Shown here: positions 7,905 through 16,733 of the stretch, in pieces
Layout of the letters: every line of letters begins with the position of its first letter
Position numbering within the stretch: the first letter of the stretch is position 1
Assembly (NCBI RefSeq): GCF_007995065.1
Contig: NZ_VOQR01000001.1
Coordinates: 1,677,001 to 1,741,000 of the forward strand
DNA length: 64,000 nt
Source: Sphingomonas ginsenosidivorax
Lineage (GTDB): Bacteria; Pseudomonadota; Alphaproteobacteria; Sphingomonadales; Sphingomonadaceae
Reading direction: 5' to 3'
Notes under the pieces: model-generated
The model's database searches: none
The model's input: the letters and a program-made list of their open reading frames with translations, nothing else
Told to the model about the DNA's origin: nothing
Program-made: the position numbers and the translations under genes

Positions 7905-8084
7905 CTACAGCGTCCAGATCAGCACGTTGCCGATCAGTACCGCCGCCATCACCAGCATCAGCACGCCCTTCTTCACGTCTCGCTGCTTCGCGATCAGCAT
8001 TCCGCCACCGATGATGCAGGCGAACGCGCCGAGCATCGCGATGGCCGGCGCTGCCCCGGCGATGGCGGTAAGGGTCGGGCTCAT
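7905..8084 (-). CDS. Small membrane protein coupled to the dehydratase gene
   Basis: A 59-residue frame too short for many gene callers. It reads MSPTLTAIAGAAPAIAMLGA, continues as a hydrophobic segment with IIGGGMLIAKQRDVKKGVL, and ends with a second hydrophobic segment AAVLIGNVLIWTL. Two transmembrane helices with a basic KQRDVKK loop between them are evident. Its ATG overlaps the stop of the threonine-dehydratase-like gene (ATGA), so it should be translated with it. No known family was recognised. Confidence 0.7.
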   Translation of the reverse strand: MSPTLTAIAGAAPAIAMLGAFACIIGGGMLIAKQRDVKKGVLMLVMAAVLIGNVLIWTL

Positions 8085-9043
8085 GCGCCGATCGCCTTGG
8101 CATAGCCGGCCAGATCGACATTGCCGCCCGACAGGATGACGAGCAGCCCCTTCTCGACCGGCACCTTGCCCGCGAGAACCGCCGCGAGCGCCACCGCACC
8201 CCCCGGCTCGATCACCAGCCGCAGTTTCTCCGCCGCCCAGCGCTGCGCGGCGGCGGTCTCCGCCTCACTGACCGCCACGCCGGTCGCGTCGCGGCGTGAC
8301 AGCACGTCGAAGGTCAGCGGCGACACGCGCAGGGTCTGCAGCGAATCGCACGCGGTCGGCGGCGGGTTGGGGCCGACGGGTTCGATCCACGATGCCTCCA
8401 GGCTGCGCGTCATGTCGTCCCAGCCTTCGGGTTCGACGATCGTGATCGCGGCGTCCGGCAGCGCGAGGGCGATGCCGGCTGCCAGCCCGCCGCCGCCGCA
8501 GGGGATCGCGACGCGGGTCGGTGCGCCGAACCCGATCGCCGCCATCTGCGCGGCGGCTTCCAGCCCCGCCGTCCCCTGCCCCTCGATGATCCAGGCGTCG
8601 TCGAAGCTCGGCACCAGCGTCGCGCCGCGCGCTTCGGCAAGGCGCGCCGCGATCGTTTCGCGCGATTCGGTGGCGCGGTCGTAGGTCACGACCTCGGCGC
8701 CCAGTGCCAGCGTCGACTCGCGCTTCAGCCGCGGCGCGTCGGACGGCATCACGATCGTCGCGGCGATCCCCAGTTTGCGCGCGGCCCAAGCGACCCCTTG
8801 CGCATGGTTGCCGCTGGAGAACGCCACCACCCCCTTCGCGCGGGCGGCAGCGTCGAGCGCCGTCAGCCGGTGCCACGCCCCGCGGATCTTGAACGCGCCG
8901 ATCGGCTGCAGCGATTCGGCCTTCAAGGCGACGTCCACACCGTTGATTTCGTGGACGAAAAGCGGCGTCGGCGGCAGGATCCGCGCGATCTTCTCGGCGG
9001 CGTCCCTGAGCCCTGCCCGTGTCGGCTGTCGCAAAATCGTCAC
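8081..9043 (-). CDS. Threonine/serine dehydratase-like PLP enzyme
   Basis: A 320-residue fold-type II PLP enzyme, related to biodegradative threonine dehydratase and serine racemase. The PLP lysine is about residue 52 in QPIGAFKIRGAW. The asparagine loop is SSGNHAQGVAW, the phosphate loop is PCGGGGLAAG, and the C-terminus has VILSGGNVDL. There is no C-terminal ACT regulatory domain, so it is the short form. The GTG start at 9043 is chosen because AGGAGA sits six bases before it; an ATG at 9064 is further out. The likely reaction is deamination of threonine or serine to a 2-oxoacid. Confidence 0.88.
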   Translation of the reverse strand: MTILRQPTRAGLRDAAEKIARILPPTPLFVHEINGVDVALKAESLQPIGAFKIRGAWHRLTALDAAARAKGVVAFSSGNHAQGVAWAARKLGIAATIVMPSDAPRLKRESTLALGAEVVTYDRATESRETIAARLAEARGATLVPSFDDAWIIEGQGTAGLEAAAQMAAIGFGAPTRVAIPCGGGGLAAGIALALPDAAITIVEPEGWDDMTRSLEASWIEPVGPNPPPTACDSLQTLRVSPLTFDVLSRRDATGVAVSEAETAAAQRWAAEKLRLVIEPGGAVALAAVLAGKVPVEKGLLVILSGGNVDLAGYAKAIGA

Positions 9044-9179
9044 ACGTCGTCTCCTACGGATCACAGGCTATTTACATGGGGGGCAAGCGATCCTAAATCG
9101 CGCTTCCGCTGCCCCATGGGACTTCCAACCGCAAGGCAGTGTTTTCGTATTTGTCTCAGGACATTGGAGGTCCCTTGAA

Positions 9180-10364
9180 TTGCACAAGCATCATAACGCG
9201 CTGGGGTTAGCGACCACCCTTAATCCGGTTGATCCGGTCACTCTGGTCCGTCCTCATGCGGCAGCACGCGCTGCCCGGTTCTTCGTCGAGAAGTTCCCGG
9301 GTCGTTCGATGTATGCGGTCAAGGCGAACCCGTCTCCCGAACTGCTCCAGATCCTCTGGGACAACGGCATCACGCATTACGACGTCGCCTCGCTCGCCGA
9401 GGTGCGGCTGGTCGCGCGCACGTTGCCTGAGGCGACCCTGTGCTTCATGCACCCGGTCAAGGCCGAGGAAGCCGTCCGCGAGGCGTATTTCACGCACGGC
9501 GTGCGCACCTTCTCCCTCGACAGCCTGGAAGAGCTCGAGAAGATCGTCCGCGCGACCAACGCCGCGACCGACCTGACCTTGTGCGTCCGGTTGCGCGTGT
9601 CGTCCGAGCATTCGAAGCTCAGCCTCGCATCGAAGTTCGGTGCAGCGCCGCACGAAGCCAAGGAGCTGCTGTTCGCGGCACGCCAGGCCGCGGACGCGCT
9701 CGGCATCTGCTTCCATGTCGGCAGCCAGGCGATGACCCCGGAAGCCTATTCGAACGCGATGGAGCGCGTCCGTGCGGCGATCGTCGAGGCGGCGGTCACG
9801 GTCGACGTCATCGACGTCGGCGGCGGCTTCCCGTCGAGCTATCCCGGGATGGAGCCCCCGCCGCTCGAGCGCTTCTTCGAGACCATCCACCGCGCGTTCG
9901 AATCACTGCCGGTCAGCTATTCGTCCGAGCTGTGGTGCGAGCCCGGCCGGGCACTCTGCGCGGAATATTCCTCGCTGATCGTCCGCGTCGAGAAGCGTCG
10001 CGGGTCCGAGCTGTACATCAACGACGGCGCGTACGGCGCGCTGTTCGATGCGGCGCATATCGGCTGGCGGTTCCCGGTGCGGCTGCTGCGCGAGCCGGAC
10101 AGCCGCGCGCGGGACATGGAGTTCAGCTTCTATGGCCCCACCTGCGACGACATGGACCATATGGCCGGGCCGTTCATGCTGCCCGCCGACATGCAGGCCG
10201 GTGACTATATCGAGATCGGCATGCTCGGTGCCTATGGCTCGGCGATGCGGACCGCGTTCAACGGGTTCGGATCGGACCAGATCGTGATCGTCGACGACGA
10301 GCCGATGGTGTCGCTGTATGACGATGCGTTCCAAGAGGTCGCATCGAACGTCGTCACGCTGTAA
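9180..10364 (+). CDS. Ornithine decarboxylase-type enzyme (fold III PLP decarboxylase)
   Basis: A 394-residue alanine-racemase-fold decarboxylase of the ornithine/diaminopimelate/arginine family, eukaryote-like short form. The PLP lysine is residue 48 in MYAVKANPSPELL. Further motifs are HVGSQAM, DVGGGFPSSYPG, EPGRALCAEY and GPTCDDMDHM, whose cysteine matches the catalytic cysteine of ornithine decarboxylases. TTG 9180 is chosen as start: GGAGG at 9166-9170 precedes it, and the conserved frame HKHHNALGLATTLNP begins right after. Putrescine is the expected product. The next gene on the same strand is deoxyhypusine-synthase-like, which places both in polyamine synthesis. Confidence 0.9.
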   Translation: MHKHHNALGLATTLNPVDPVTLVRPHAAARAARFFVEKFPGRSMYAVKANPSPELLQILWDNGITHYDVASLAEVRLVARTLPEATLCFMHPVKAEEAVREAYFTHGVRTFSLDSLEELEKIVRATNAATDLTLCVRLRVSSEHSKLSLASKFGAAPHEAKELLFAARQAADALGICFHVGSQAMTPEAYSNAMERVRAAIVEAAVTVDVIDVGGGFPSSYPGMEPPPLERFFETIHRAFESLPVSYSSELWCEPGRALCAEYSSLIVRVEKRRGSELYINDGAYGALFDAAHIGWRFPVRLLREPDSRARDMEFSFYGPTCDDMDHMAGPFMLPADMQAGDYIEIGMLGAYGSAMRTAFNGFGSDQIVIVDDEPMVSLYDDAFQEVASNVVTL

Positions 10365-10378
10365 CGCAGCTGCAGTAA

Positions 10379-10488
10379 CTCCCCTCCCGCTCGCGGGAGG
10401 GGCCGGGGGTGGGCTCGCGCTCTCCTCCGCCGGTATCGCTTGCCGTTAGCGCGAGCCCACCCCTAGCCCCTCCCGCAAGCGGGAGGGG
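10379..10488. repeat. Palindromic element with long GC-rich arms
   Basis: Each end is itself a hairpin (CTCCCCTCCCGC...GGGAGGGG), and the two ends are inverted copies that continue through GGGGTGGGCTCGCGCT and its complement. It lies between the decarboxylase and the deoxyhypusine-synthase-like gene. Confidence 0.85.
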
Positions 10489-10502
10489 AACGGAGACAGA
10501 CA

Positions 10503-11567
10503 TTGACCGAAGCCACCAACGACACCCGCCCCAACGACGTCCGCAAGGCCGAACTCCTCTCGACCGAGGTCGAGCATATCGACATCACCAGCTTCGACGC
10601 GCGCCCGATCGTCGACGCGATGAAGAAGATGTCGTTCACCAGCCGCGACCTGGGCCGCGCGACCGACATCTACAACCAGATGCTCGCCGACAAGGACTGC
10701 ACGATCTTCCTGGTGATCGCCGGATCGACCAGCGCGGGCGGCTGCATGGACCTCTATGCCGAGCTGCTGCGCAACAACATGATCGACGGCATCGTCGCCA
10801 CCGGCGCGTCGATCGTCGACATGGATTTCTTCGAGGGCCTCGGTCACAAGCATTACCAGGCGCTCGACGTGCCGCACGACGACGTGCTGCGCTCGCTGCT
10901 GATCGACCGCATCTACGACACGTACATCGACGAGGAGCAGCTCCAGCACGTCGACCACACGATCTTCGAGATCGCCGAGACGCTGGAACCGCGCCCCTAT
11001 TCGAGCCGCGAGTTCATCCGCGAGATGGGCAAGTACCTCGTCGAGCACGGCAAGAAGGAGAACAGCCTGGTCAAGCTCGCCTACGAGCATGACGTGCCAA
11101 TCTTCTGCCCGGCGTTCGTCGACAGCTCGGCGGGCTTCGGGCTGGTCAAGCACCAGGTCGATTCGGTGAAGGCGGGCAAGCCCTACATGGTGCTCGACGC
11201 GATCGCCGACTTCCGCGAGCTGACCGAGATCAAGATCAAGGCAGGCGTCACCGGCCTGCTAATGATCGGCGGCGGCGTGCCCAAGAACTTCATCCAGGAT
11301 ACCGTCGTCTGCGCCGAGATCCTTGGTCACGACGACGTCCAGGTGCACAAGTACGCGGTGCAGATAACCGTCGCCGACGTCCGCGATGGCGCCTGCTCGT
11401 CCTCGACGCTGCAGGAAGCGGCATCGTGGGGCAAGGTGAACACGGCGATCGAGCAGATGGTGTTCGCCGAAGCGGGCAGCGTGATGCCGCTGCTGGCGTC
11501 GGACGCCTATCATCGCGGCCTGTGGAAGGATCGCCCGGTCCGCAAGTGGGGCGCGTCGTTCGACTGA
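10503..11567 (+). CDS. Deoxyhypusine synthase-like protein (polyamine biosynthesis)
   Basis: A 354-residue NAD-dependent enzyme of the deoxyhypusine synthase family. Visible motifs are the AGSTSAGGCMDLY loop, the LMIGGGVPKNFIQD glycine loop, and EAASWGKV near residue 311, which keeps the lysine that carries the aminobutyl intermediate in true deoxyhypusine synthases. Bacteria lack the eIF5A substrate, so bacterial members are thought to move aminobutyl or guanidinobutyl groups between small polyamines, giving homospermidine-like products. The start is TTG 10503, with GGAG upstream. The ornithine decarboxylase just before it supports this role. The exact product is inference. Confidence 0.88.
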   Translation: MTEATNDTRPNDVRKAELLSTEVEHIDITSFDARPIVDAMKKMSFTSRDLGRATDIYNQMLADKDCTIFLVIAGSTSAGGCMDLYAELLRNNMIDGIVATGASIVDMDFFEGLGHKHYQALDVPHDDVLRSLLIDRIYDTYIDEEQLQHVDHTIFEIAETLEPRPYSSREFIREMGKYLVEHGKKENSLVKLAYEHDVPIFCPAFVDSSAGFGLVKHQVDSVKAGKPYMVLDAIADFRELTEIKIKAGVTGLLMIGGGVPKNFIQDTVVCAEILGHDDVQVHKYAVQITVADVRDGACSSSTLQEAASWGKVNTAIEQMVFAEAGSVMPLLASDAYHRGLWKDRPVRKWGASFD

Positions 11568-11578
11568 CGCCGGGCTGA

Positions 11579-11699
11579 TCCTCCCCCGCTAGGGGGAGGT
11601 GGCAGGCGCAGCCTGACGGAGGGCGCGGTGAACGGCACGATCGTTCCGTCTCCTCCCCCCTCCGTCGCTTCGCGCCACCTCCCCCTGGCGAGGGAGGAT
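11579..11699. repeat. Palindromic element (CCTCCCCC...GGGGGAGG type)
   Basis: The left arm TCCTCCCCCGCTAGGGGGAGG and the right arm ending in CCACCTCCCCCTGGCGAGGG are inverted relatives. The same family occurs at 16736-16853. It lies downstream of the deoxyhypusine-synthase-like gene. Confidence 0.8.
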
Positions 11700-11774
11700 T
11701 TTGGGGCATTTGTCTGTCTTGCCGCTTGGCGGTAATTGATGCAGCCTCCCTCGGGTCACCGGGGGAGGTTTTTC

Positions 11775-12200
11775 ATGCACAGCGACATCCTGCGACCGAT
11801 GGTCGCGCTCATCGCCTGGACGCTCGTGATGCTTTGCTGGATGGTCGCGACGCGGCTTCCTGCCATGCGCGCGGCGGGCCTTAGCCTCGGTACGCTGGTC
11901 GGGTCCAAGGCCGCTGACGCAGACCGCGCGCTGCCGGCACAGGTGCAGTGGAAGGCGCATAACCACAACCACCTGATGGAACAGCCGACGCTGTTCTACG
12001 CGGTCTGCACCGTGCTGGCGCTGAGCGGCACCGGCGACGGGATCAATGCGTGGATCGCCTGGGCCTATGTGGGGCTGCGGATCGCGCACAGCCTGGTCCA
12101 GGCGCTCGGCAACCGCGTCCTGCCGCGCTTCGTCCTGTTCGCGCTGTCGAGCCTCGCGCTGGTCGCGCTGACGCTGCACGCAGCGCTCGCCGTCTTTTGA
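11775..12200 (+). CDS. MAPEG family membrane protein
   Basis: A 141-residue protein with four predicted membrane helices and the MAPEG signature region: KAHNHNHLMEQPTLFYAVC followed by a helix, YVGLRIAHSLVQALGN, and a last hydrophobic helix. MAPEG proteins are small membrane proteins, some of which conjugate glutathione or act on eicosanoid-like lipids; the bacterial role is mostly unknown. The start at 11775 is chosen because GGAGG ends six bases before it. An ATG at 11736 lies further out in the same frame without a site. Confidence 0.88.
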   Translation: MHSDILRPMVALIAWTLVMLCWMVATRLPAMRAAGLSLGTLVGSKAADADRALPAQVQWKAHNHNHLMEQPTLFYAVCTVLALSGTGDGINAWIAWAYVGLRIAHSLVQALGNRVLPRFVLFALSSLALVALTLHAALAVF

Positions 12201-12270
12201 TTTCCGGTGGGAAAGGTTTAACCACCCACCGCCCTTCCCCGCGCACCACCCGATCGTCTAGCGAGCGCGG

Positions 12271-13254
12271 ATGACCTTCGACCGGCGTTCGCTCCTTGCC
12301 CTTCCCATCGCCGCCAGTGCGGCGCCGCAGGCGTTCGCGCAGAGCCGCGCGGTTGCGCCGTCCGACATTCCCGTCTGGCCGCCCGCCGAGTATTTCCTGA
12401 TCTGGCCGGTCGTCTCGCCGGGCGCCCCCACGCCGCTGCCGCGCCCCACGCCCGAGATCACGGGCACGCCGGGCCTGTACCGCGACATCCTGATGCGCGG
12501 CGTCGCGCGGCCCGAGGTCGGCGTGTTCCGCCCCGCGCGTCCCGACGGCCGCGCCGTGCTGGTGATGCCGGGCGGCGGCTATGCCTATACCTCGCTGCGC
12601 GGCGAAGGGACCGACATCGCGCGCGCGCTGACCCCGATGGGGATCACCGTGTTCGTGCTCAGCTATCGCCTGCCGGGAGAAGGCTGGCTCGACCGCGCCG
12701 ATGCGCCGCTGGCCGACGCGCAGCGCGCGATGCGGCTGATCCGGCTGAACGCGCGGCATTACGGGATCCGGGCCGACAAGCTCGGCGTGCTGGGGTTTTC
12801 CGCCGGCGGGCATCTCGCCGGTTCGCTGGTCGTCAACCACGCGCTCGAGGTGTACCGCCCGATCGACGGCGCCGACCGGCATTCCGCGCGGCCTGCTTTT
12901 GCCGGGCTGATGTACGCGGTCTCGAACATGGACCCGGGCCGCAGCCGCGGCGGTTCGCGCAGCAACCTGCTGGGCCCCGATCCCTCCCCCGCCGTCGAGG
13001 CGCGCTACGCCGTCGACCGCCGGCTGAAGCGCGGCGACCCGCCGCTGTTCCTGGTCCACGCCGAGGACGACACCACGGTACCCGTGATCAACGGCCTCGA
13101 CCTGCTCGCCGCGGCCCAGCGCGCGGAAATCCCGCTCGAGGCGCATATCCTGCGGCGCGGCGGGCACGGGTTCGGGACGCGCTTGCCGCCAAGAACGCCG
13201 GGGTCGCTGTGGCCGCAACTGTTCGACCGGTGGATGGGCGAGGCGATCGAGTAG
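12271..13254 (+). CDS. Exported alpha/beta hydrolase (acetyl-esterase-like)
   Basis: A 327-residue secreted or periplasmic hydrolase. The N-terminus MTFDRRSLLALPIAASAAP has a twin-arginine-like pair and ends near AFAQS. The oxyanion hole is MPGGGYAYTS, the nucleophile elbow is LGFSAGGHLAGS, the acid is in VHAEDDTTVP, and the late histidine is in GGHGFG. This is the pattern of the acetyl-xylan-esterase/BD-FAE-like group, which removes acyl groups from sugars or aromatics. It lies close to the exopolysaccharide locus but faces it convergently, with a repeat between them. Confidence 0.85.
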   Translation: MTFDRRSLLALPIAASAAPQAFAQSRAVAPSDIPVWPPAEYFLIWPVVSPGAPTPLPRPTPEITGTPGLYRDILMRGVARPEVGVFRPARPDGRAVLVMPGGGYAYTSLRGEGTDIARALTPMGITVFVLSYRLPGEGWLDRADAPLADAQRAMRLIRLNARHYGIRADKLGVLGFSAGGHLAGSLVVNHALEVYRPIDGADRHSARPAFAGLMYAVSNMDPGRSRGGSRSNLLGPDPSPAVEARYAVDRRLKRGDPPLFLVHAEDDTTVPVINGLDLLAAAQRAEIPLEAHILRRGGHGFGTRLPPRTPGSLWPQLFDRWMGEAIE

Positions 13255-13262
13255 CACCCCAT

Positions 13263-13346
13263 CGTCATCCCGGGCTTGTCCCGGGATCCAGGGTTACAGC
13301 TGGCCGCGCTCGAGGCTCTGGATCCTGACTCTCGTCAGGATGACGG
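13263..13346. repeat. Palindromic element (CGTCATCCCGGG type)
   Basis: The left hairpin, CGTCATCCCGGGCTTGTCCC and following, and the right hairpin, GATCCTGACTCTCGTCAGGA, are the two ends of a bipartite element. It lies between convergent genes and may terminate both. Confidence 0.85.
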
Positions 13347-13364
13347 ATGGCGCATGACGCCCGC

Positions 13365-15245
13365 CTACCCGAACATCCGCTTCATCGACCGCTCGAGCAT
13401 CACGAACTGCCACAGCGTCCGGCCATGCTCGGCACGCCCGGCATGATGTTCCTCGGCGATCCGCGCGAGTACGCCCATGTCGAACCACCCGGTCTCGCCC
13501 AGCGTCCGCGACTTCGCCAGCGCGCGCGCTTCGCTCGCGAGGGCGCCGCGGAACCACGCGCTGATCGGCGTCACGAACCCCATCTTCTGCCGGTATAGGA
13601 TGTCCTTCGGCAGATAGGGCTCCATCGCCTTCTTCATCAGCCATTTGCCCTCGCCGCGGTGCAGGCGCATCGACGCGGGCAAGGTCGCGCAGAATTCGAC
13701 GAGGCGGTGGTCGAGCAGCGGCTCGCGCGCCTCGAGCCCGACCGCCATGCTCGTGCGGTCGACCTTGGTCAGGATGTCGCCGGGCAGCCAGTGCTTGATA
13801 TCGGCATATTGCGCGCGGTCGATCGCGTCGCGCGCGGGCGCGTCGGCCATCGTCGCGACGTAGCGATCCTCCGCACGGTACCCGCCGAGCCCGGCGCGCG
13901 CGGTCCCGCTGAACAGCTGCGCGCGCAGTTCGGGCGTCGTCACCCCCACCGACCGCGCATAGGCCTCGCCGCCGCCCATCGCGAGCGCGAGCAGCGTCGA
14001 TTTCGCGCGGAGCGGCCGCGGTGCCCAGTCGGCCTTGGGATACAAACGCCCGAGCGTACCGAAGACGTCCTGGCGCAGATGCTCGGGCAGCAACCCGCGG
14101 ACGCGCTCCTCGGCGGCCTGGAACTTGTAGCGACGATAGCCCGCGAGCGCCTCGTCCGCGCCGTCCCCCGACAGCGCGACGGTGACGCTTTCGCGGGCGA
14201 GTGCGCAGACCTGATAGGTCGCGAGCGCCGACGCATCCGCGAACGGTTCGTCGAAGCTCGCGACCAGCGTGTCGATCAGCCCGTAATCGTCCGCGCCGAC
14301 GACGCGTTCGCGGTGGTCGGTTGCGAAGCGCCGCGCGACCGCGGTGGCATGCGCGCGTTCGTCGTGCCCTGCCTCGTCGAAGCCGATCGTGCAGGTGCGC
14401 ACCGCCTTTGGGCTCGCCTCCGCCATCAACGCGACGACCGCCGAGCTGTCGACCCCGCCCGACAGGAACGCGCCAAGCGGCACGTCCGCGACCATCCGGC
14501 TGCGCACGCCTGCGCGCATGCGATCGACCAGTTCCTCGCCGAGTGCCGCGGCGGACCCGCGCGCGCGGTTGGAGAAATCGACGTCCCAGTAACGGCGTGG
14601 CTGCGGTACCGCGCGACCGCGCTCGACGAGCAGGAAATGCCCCGCGGCGAGCTTCTTCACGCCGGCGACCAGGCATGCATCGTCGGGAACGTAGCCGAGC
14701 GCCAGATAATCCTCGACCGCGCGCAGGTCGGGCGTGCGGCGCACCAGCGGATGCGCGAGCAGCCCCTTCAACTCGGAGGCGAACGCGACCGATCCGTCGG
14801 CGAGCTCGACATAATGGAGCGGCTTCACCCCCAGCCGGTCGCGCGCGAGGAACAGTTTGCCCGCGTCGTGGATCGCGAAGGCGAACATGCCGTTCAGCCG
14901 GTCGAGTAGCGACGGTCCCCAGGCGCGCCAGCCGTGCAGCAGCACCTCGGTATCGCCTGCCGTGCGAAACACCGCGCCCTTGGCCGCGAGCTCGGCGCGC
15001 AGCTCGGCGAAATTATAGATCTCGCCGTTATAGGTGACCGTCAGCCCGCCGTCGGACATCGGCTGCGGTGAGCCTTCGAGGTCGATGATCGACAGGCGGC
15101 GATGCCCGAAGCCGACGCCGGGCGCGGTCCAGATGCCGTCGCCGTCGGGCCCGCGATGCGCCTGCGCGGCGATCATCGCGTGGACGCGGCTGGGGTCGAC
15201 CGGCTTCGGCGTGCCCGGGTGGAAGATCCCGGCGATCCCGCACAT
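13365..15245 (-). CDS. XrtA-associated amidotransferase (asparagine-synthase-like)
   Basis: A 626-residue glutamine-dependent enzyme. Cys2 after the initiator methionine (MCGIAGIF) is the glutaminase nucleophile. The N-terminal Ntn domain shows AHRGPDGDGIW, GFGHRRLSIIDL and YNGEIYNF. The C-terminal ATP pyrophosphatase domain has the PP-loop LSGGVDSSAV. This subfamily is found with exosortase A exopolysaccharide loci and presumably amidates a sugar acid or surface component. It is the last gene of the minus-strand locus, one base downstream of the exosortase gene. True asparagine synthase activity is less likely from the context. Confidence 0.93.
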   Translation of the reverse strand: MCGIAGIFHPGTPKPVDPSRVHAMIAAQAHRGPDGDGIWTAPGVGFGHRRLSIIDLEGSPQPMSDGGLTVTYNGEIYNFAELRAELAAKGAVFRTAGDTEVLLHGWRAWGPSLLDRLNGMFAFAIHDAGKLFLARDRLGVKPLHYVELADGSVAFASELKGLLAHPLVRRTPDLRAVEDYLALGYVPDDACLVAGVKKLAAGHFLLVERGRAVPQPRRYWDVDFSNRARGSAAALGEELVDRMRAGVRSRMVADVPLGAFLSGGVDSSAVVALMAEASPKAVRTCTIGFDEAGHDERAHATAVARRFATDHRERVVGADDYGLIDTLVASFDEPFADASALATYQVCALARESVTVALSGDGADEALAGYRRYKFQAAEERVRGLLPEHLRQDVFGTLGRLYPKADWAPRPLRAKSTLLALAMGGGEAYARSVGVTTPELRAQLFSGTARAGLGGYRAEDRYVATMADAPARDAIDRAQYADIKHWLPGDILTKVDRTSMAVGLEAREPLLDHRLVEFCATLPASMRLHRGEGKWLMKKAMEPYLPKDILYRQKMGFVTPISAWFRGALASEARALAKSRTLGETGWFDMGVLARIAEEHHAGRAEHGRTLWQFVMLERSMKRMFG

Positions 15246-16733
15246 CTAGCGTATCCCCGCGGACTGGTCGGCGAGCCGGTCGACCGGTCCCATCGCGGCC
15301 AGGAAGCGCGCGATCGGGGCGGCGTCCGGCGCCTCGGTCGACAGATGCACCGCGACGGCGCGCTGCGGTCCGCCGAGCAGCCGTGCTTCCAGGGTGGCGA
15401 GCTTCACAGCGAAGGGGTCGTGCGTGGTGACATGGCCGACGCGGTACCATGTCCCGACGATCCGCTCTACCGGCCCCGGCGCGGTGATGCGCATCATCGA
15501 TCCGCCCCCCAGATCGGGCAGGTCGGCGATGCGGACCCAGCGATCCTCCTCGCGGAGCACGCCCGTGCCGAACGCGGCGAGCTTGGCGCCCTCGCGCTGG
15601 CGGCCATAGACCGCGATCGCCAGGTCCACGGTCTCGCCCGACGCGTCGGCATAGCGGCCGAACAGGGTGTGATCGGCGTTGGGGTAATAGGGGGTCCACG
15701 GCGCGCGGGTACTGATCGGGGCGCGGTGCCAGCCGGGGACTACGGGCAGGTCGATATGCGCGGGCAGGACCGTCGCGCGGCCGGCGATCGATTCGCTCCA
15801 CGCGGGGAAGACTGCCGCGGTGGTGAACGCCAGGACCGACACGAGGACGAGCCCCGCACGACGGCGCGGCATCGTCTGCAGCCGCGTGGGATCGAACGCG
15901 GGATCGTCGGGCGCGCGGTCGAACCAGCGCCAGCCGAGCGCGAGCACGCCCGCCATCACCAGCGCGAAGAACACCCAGCCATAGACGATATGGTCGAACC
16001 CCGTCGCCGCCTCGACCGAGGTCAGGTCGGCCGCCCAGATCGTCCCGAATGCGCGGACCCCGTTGGCGATGACGGGGACGACGACCGAAACGGCGAGGAA
16101 GAGTGCCCTGCGCCGCCACGACAGGAAGCAGAGGTTGGCGACGAGCACGCCGAACGCGACCATCGCGATGACGAATTTTGCGCCCGAACATGCCTCGGCG
16201 ACTTCGAACCAGTAGCGCCCCGCATGGATCAGCACGCCGTCGACCACCGCCGGCACGCCGACCAGATGGAGCAGCGGCATGACGATCGCGACGGTGATAC
16301 TCTGGAGCGGCGGCTCGAGCCCTTCGCCGAACGGCACGAGGAAGAACGCGTAGCCGAGCGGGAAGAGCAGCCCGCGCGCTACGTTCGGCCCGAGGATCGC
16401 GACGACCGCACCCTGCAGCATGACGACGAGCCCCAGTTGCCGCGCGAAACCGACCGAGGCGGCGTCGCCCGTCAGCCAGCCCAACCCGCCGACGGCGACG
16501 AGTGCGAGCCCGGGCCACCAGCCGACGGGGGTCAGTTGCGCCAGTTCGCTGCGGCGCTGCCACACCAGCCACGCGATGACCGGACCGATGAACAGGCAGT
16601 GCCCGAAGGTCGTGCTCGTCCACCAGATCCGTACCAGAGCGGCGACGTCGTTGCGAAAGAGCAGGAGCAGAGCGCCTGCGACAAGCGCGAGCGCGAGAAG
16701 GTGCCGCCGCCAAAGCTGCGAAAGCGACATCAT
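15246..16733 (-). CDS. xrtA: Exosortase A fused to EpsI domain
   Basis: A 495-residue inner-membrane protein. Residues 1-260 are a polytopic exosortase: Cys182 in VAEACSGAKF, Arg227 in NGVRAFGTI and His248 in GFDHIVYGWVFF match the catalytic triad that cleaves PEP-CTERM tails, like sortase. After another helix the C-terminal 190 residues form the EpsI (DUF3485) domain facing the periplasm (GWHRAP, LFGRYAD, ATGTWYRVG-like). Two ATGs lie in tandem (16733 and 16730); GGGAG is better spaced for the second. The upstream edge is a palindromic repeat that supplies that GGGAG. Confidence 0.95.
   Translation of the reverse strand: MMSLSQLWRRHLLALALVAGALLLLFRNDVAALVRIWWTSTTFGHCLFIGPVIAWLVWQRRSELAQLTPVGWWPGLALVAVGGLGWLTGDAASVGFARQLGLVVMLQGAVVAILGPNVARGLLFPLGYAFFLVPFGEGLEPPLQSITVAIVMPLLHLVGVPAVVDGVLIHAGRYWFEVAEACSGAKFVIAMVAFGVLVANLCFLSWRRRALFLAVSVVVPVIANGVRAFGTIWAADLTSVEAATGFDHIVYGWVFFALVMAGVLALGWRWFDRAPDDPAFDPTRLQTMPRRRAGLVLVSVLAFTTAAVFPAWSESIAGRATVLPAHIDLPVVPGWHRAPISTRAPWTPYYPNADHTLFGRYADASGETVDLAIAVYGRQREGAKLAAFGTGVLREEDRWVRIADLPDLGGGSMMRITAPGPVERIVGTWYRVGHVTTHDPFAVKLATLEARLLGGPQRAVAVHLSTEAPDAAPIARFLAAMGPVDRLADQSAGIR

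Noticed and set aside
13263..13346. Simple rho-independent terminator reading of the palindromes
   Set aside because: The elements have long arms, two hairpins, no T-run and repeat as families, so they are mobile-type repeats even if they also stop transcription.
13365..15245. Housekeeping asparagine synthetase
   Set aside because: The place at the end of the exosortase A locus fits the locus-specific amidotransferase family better.
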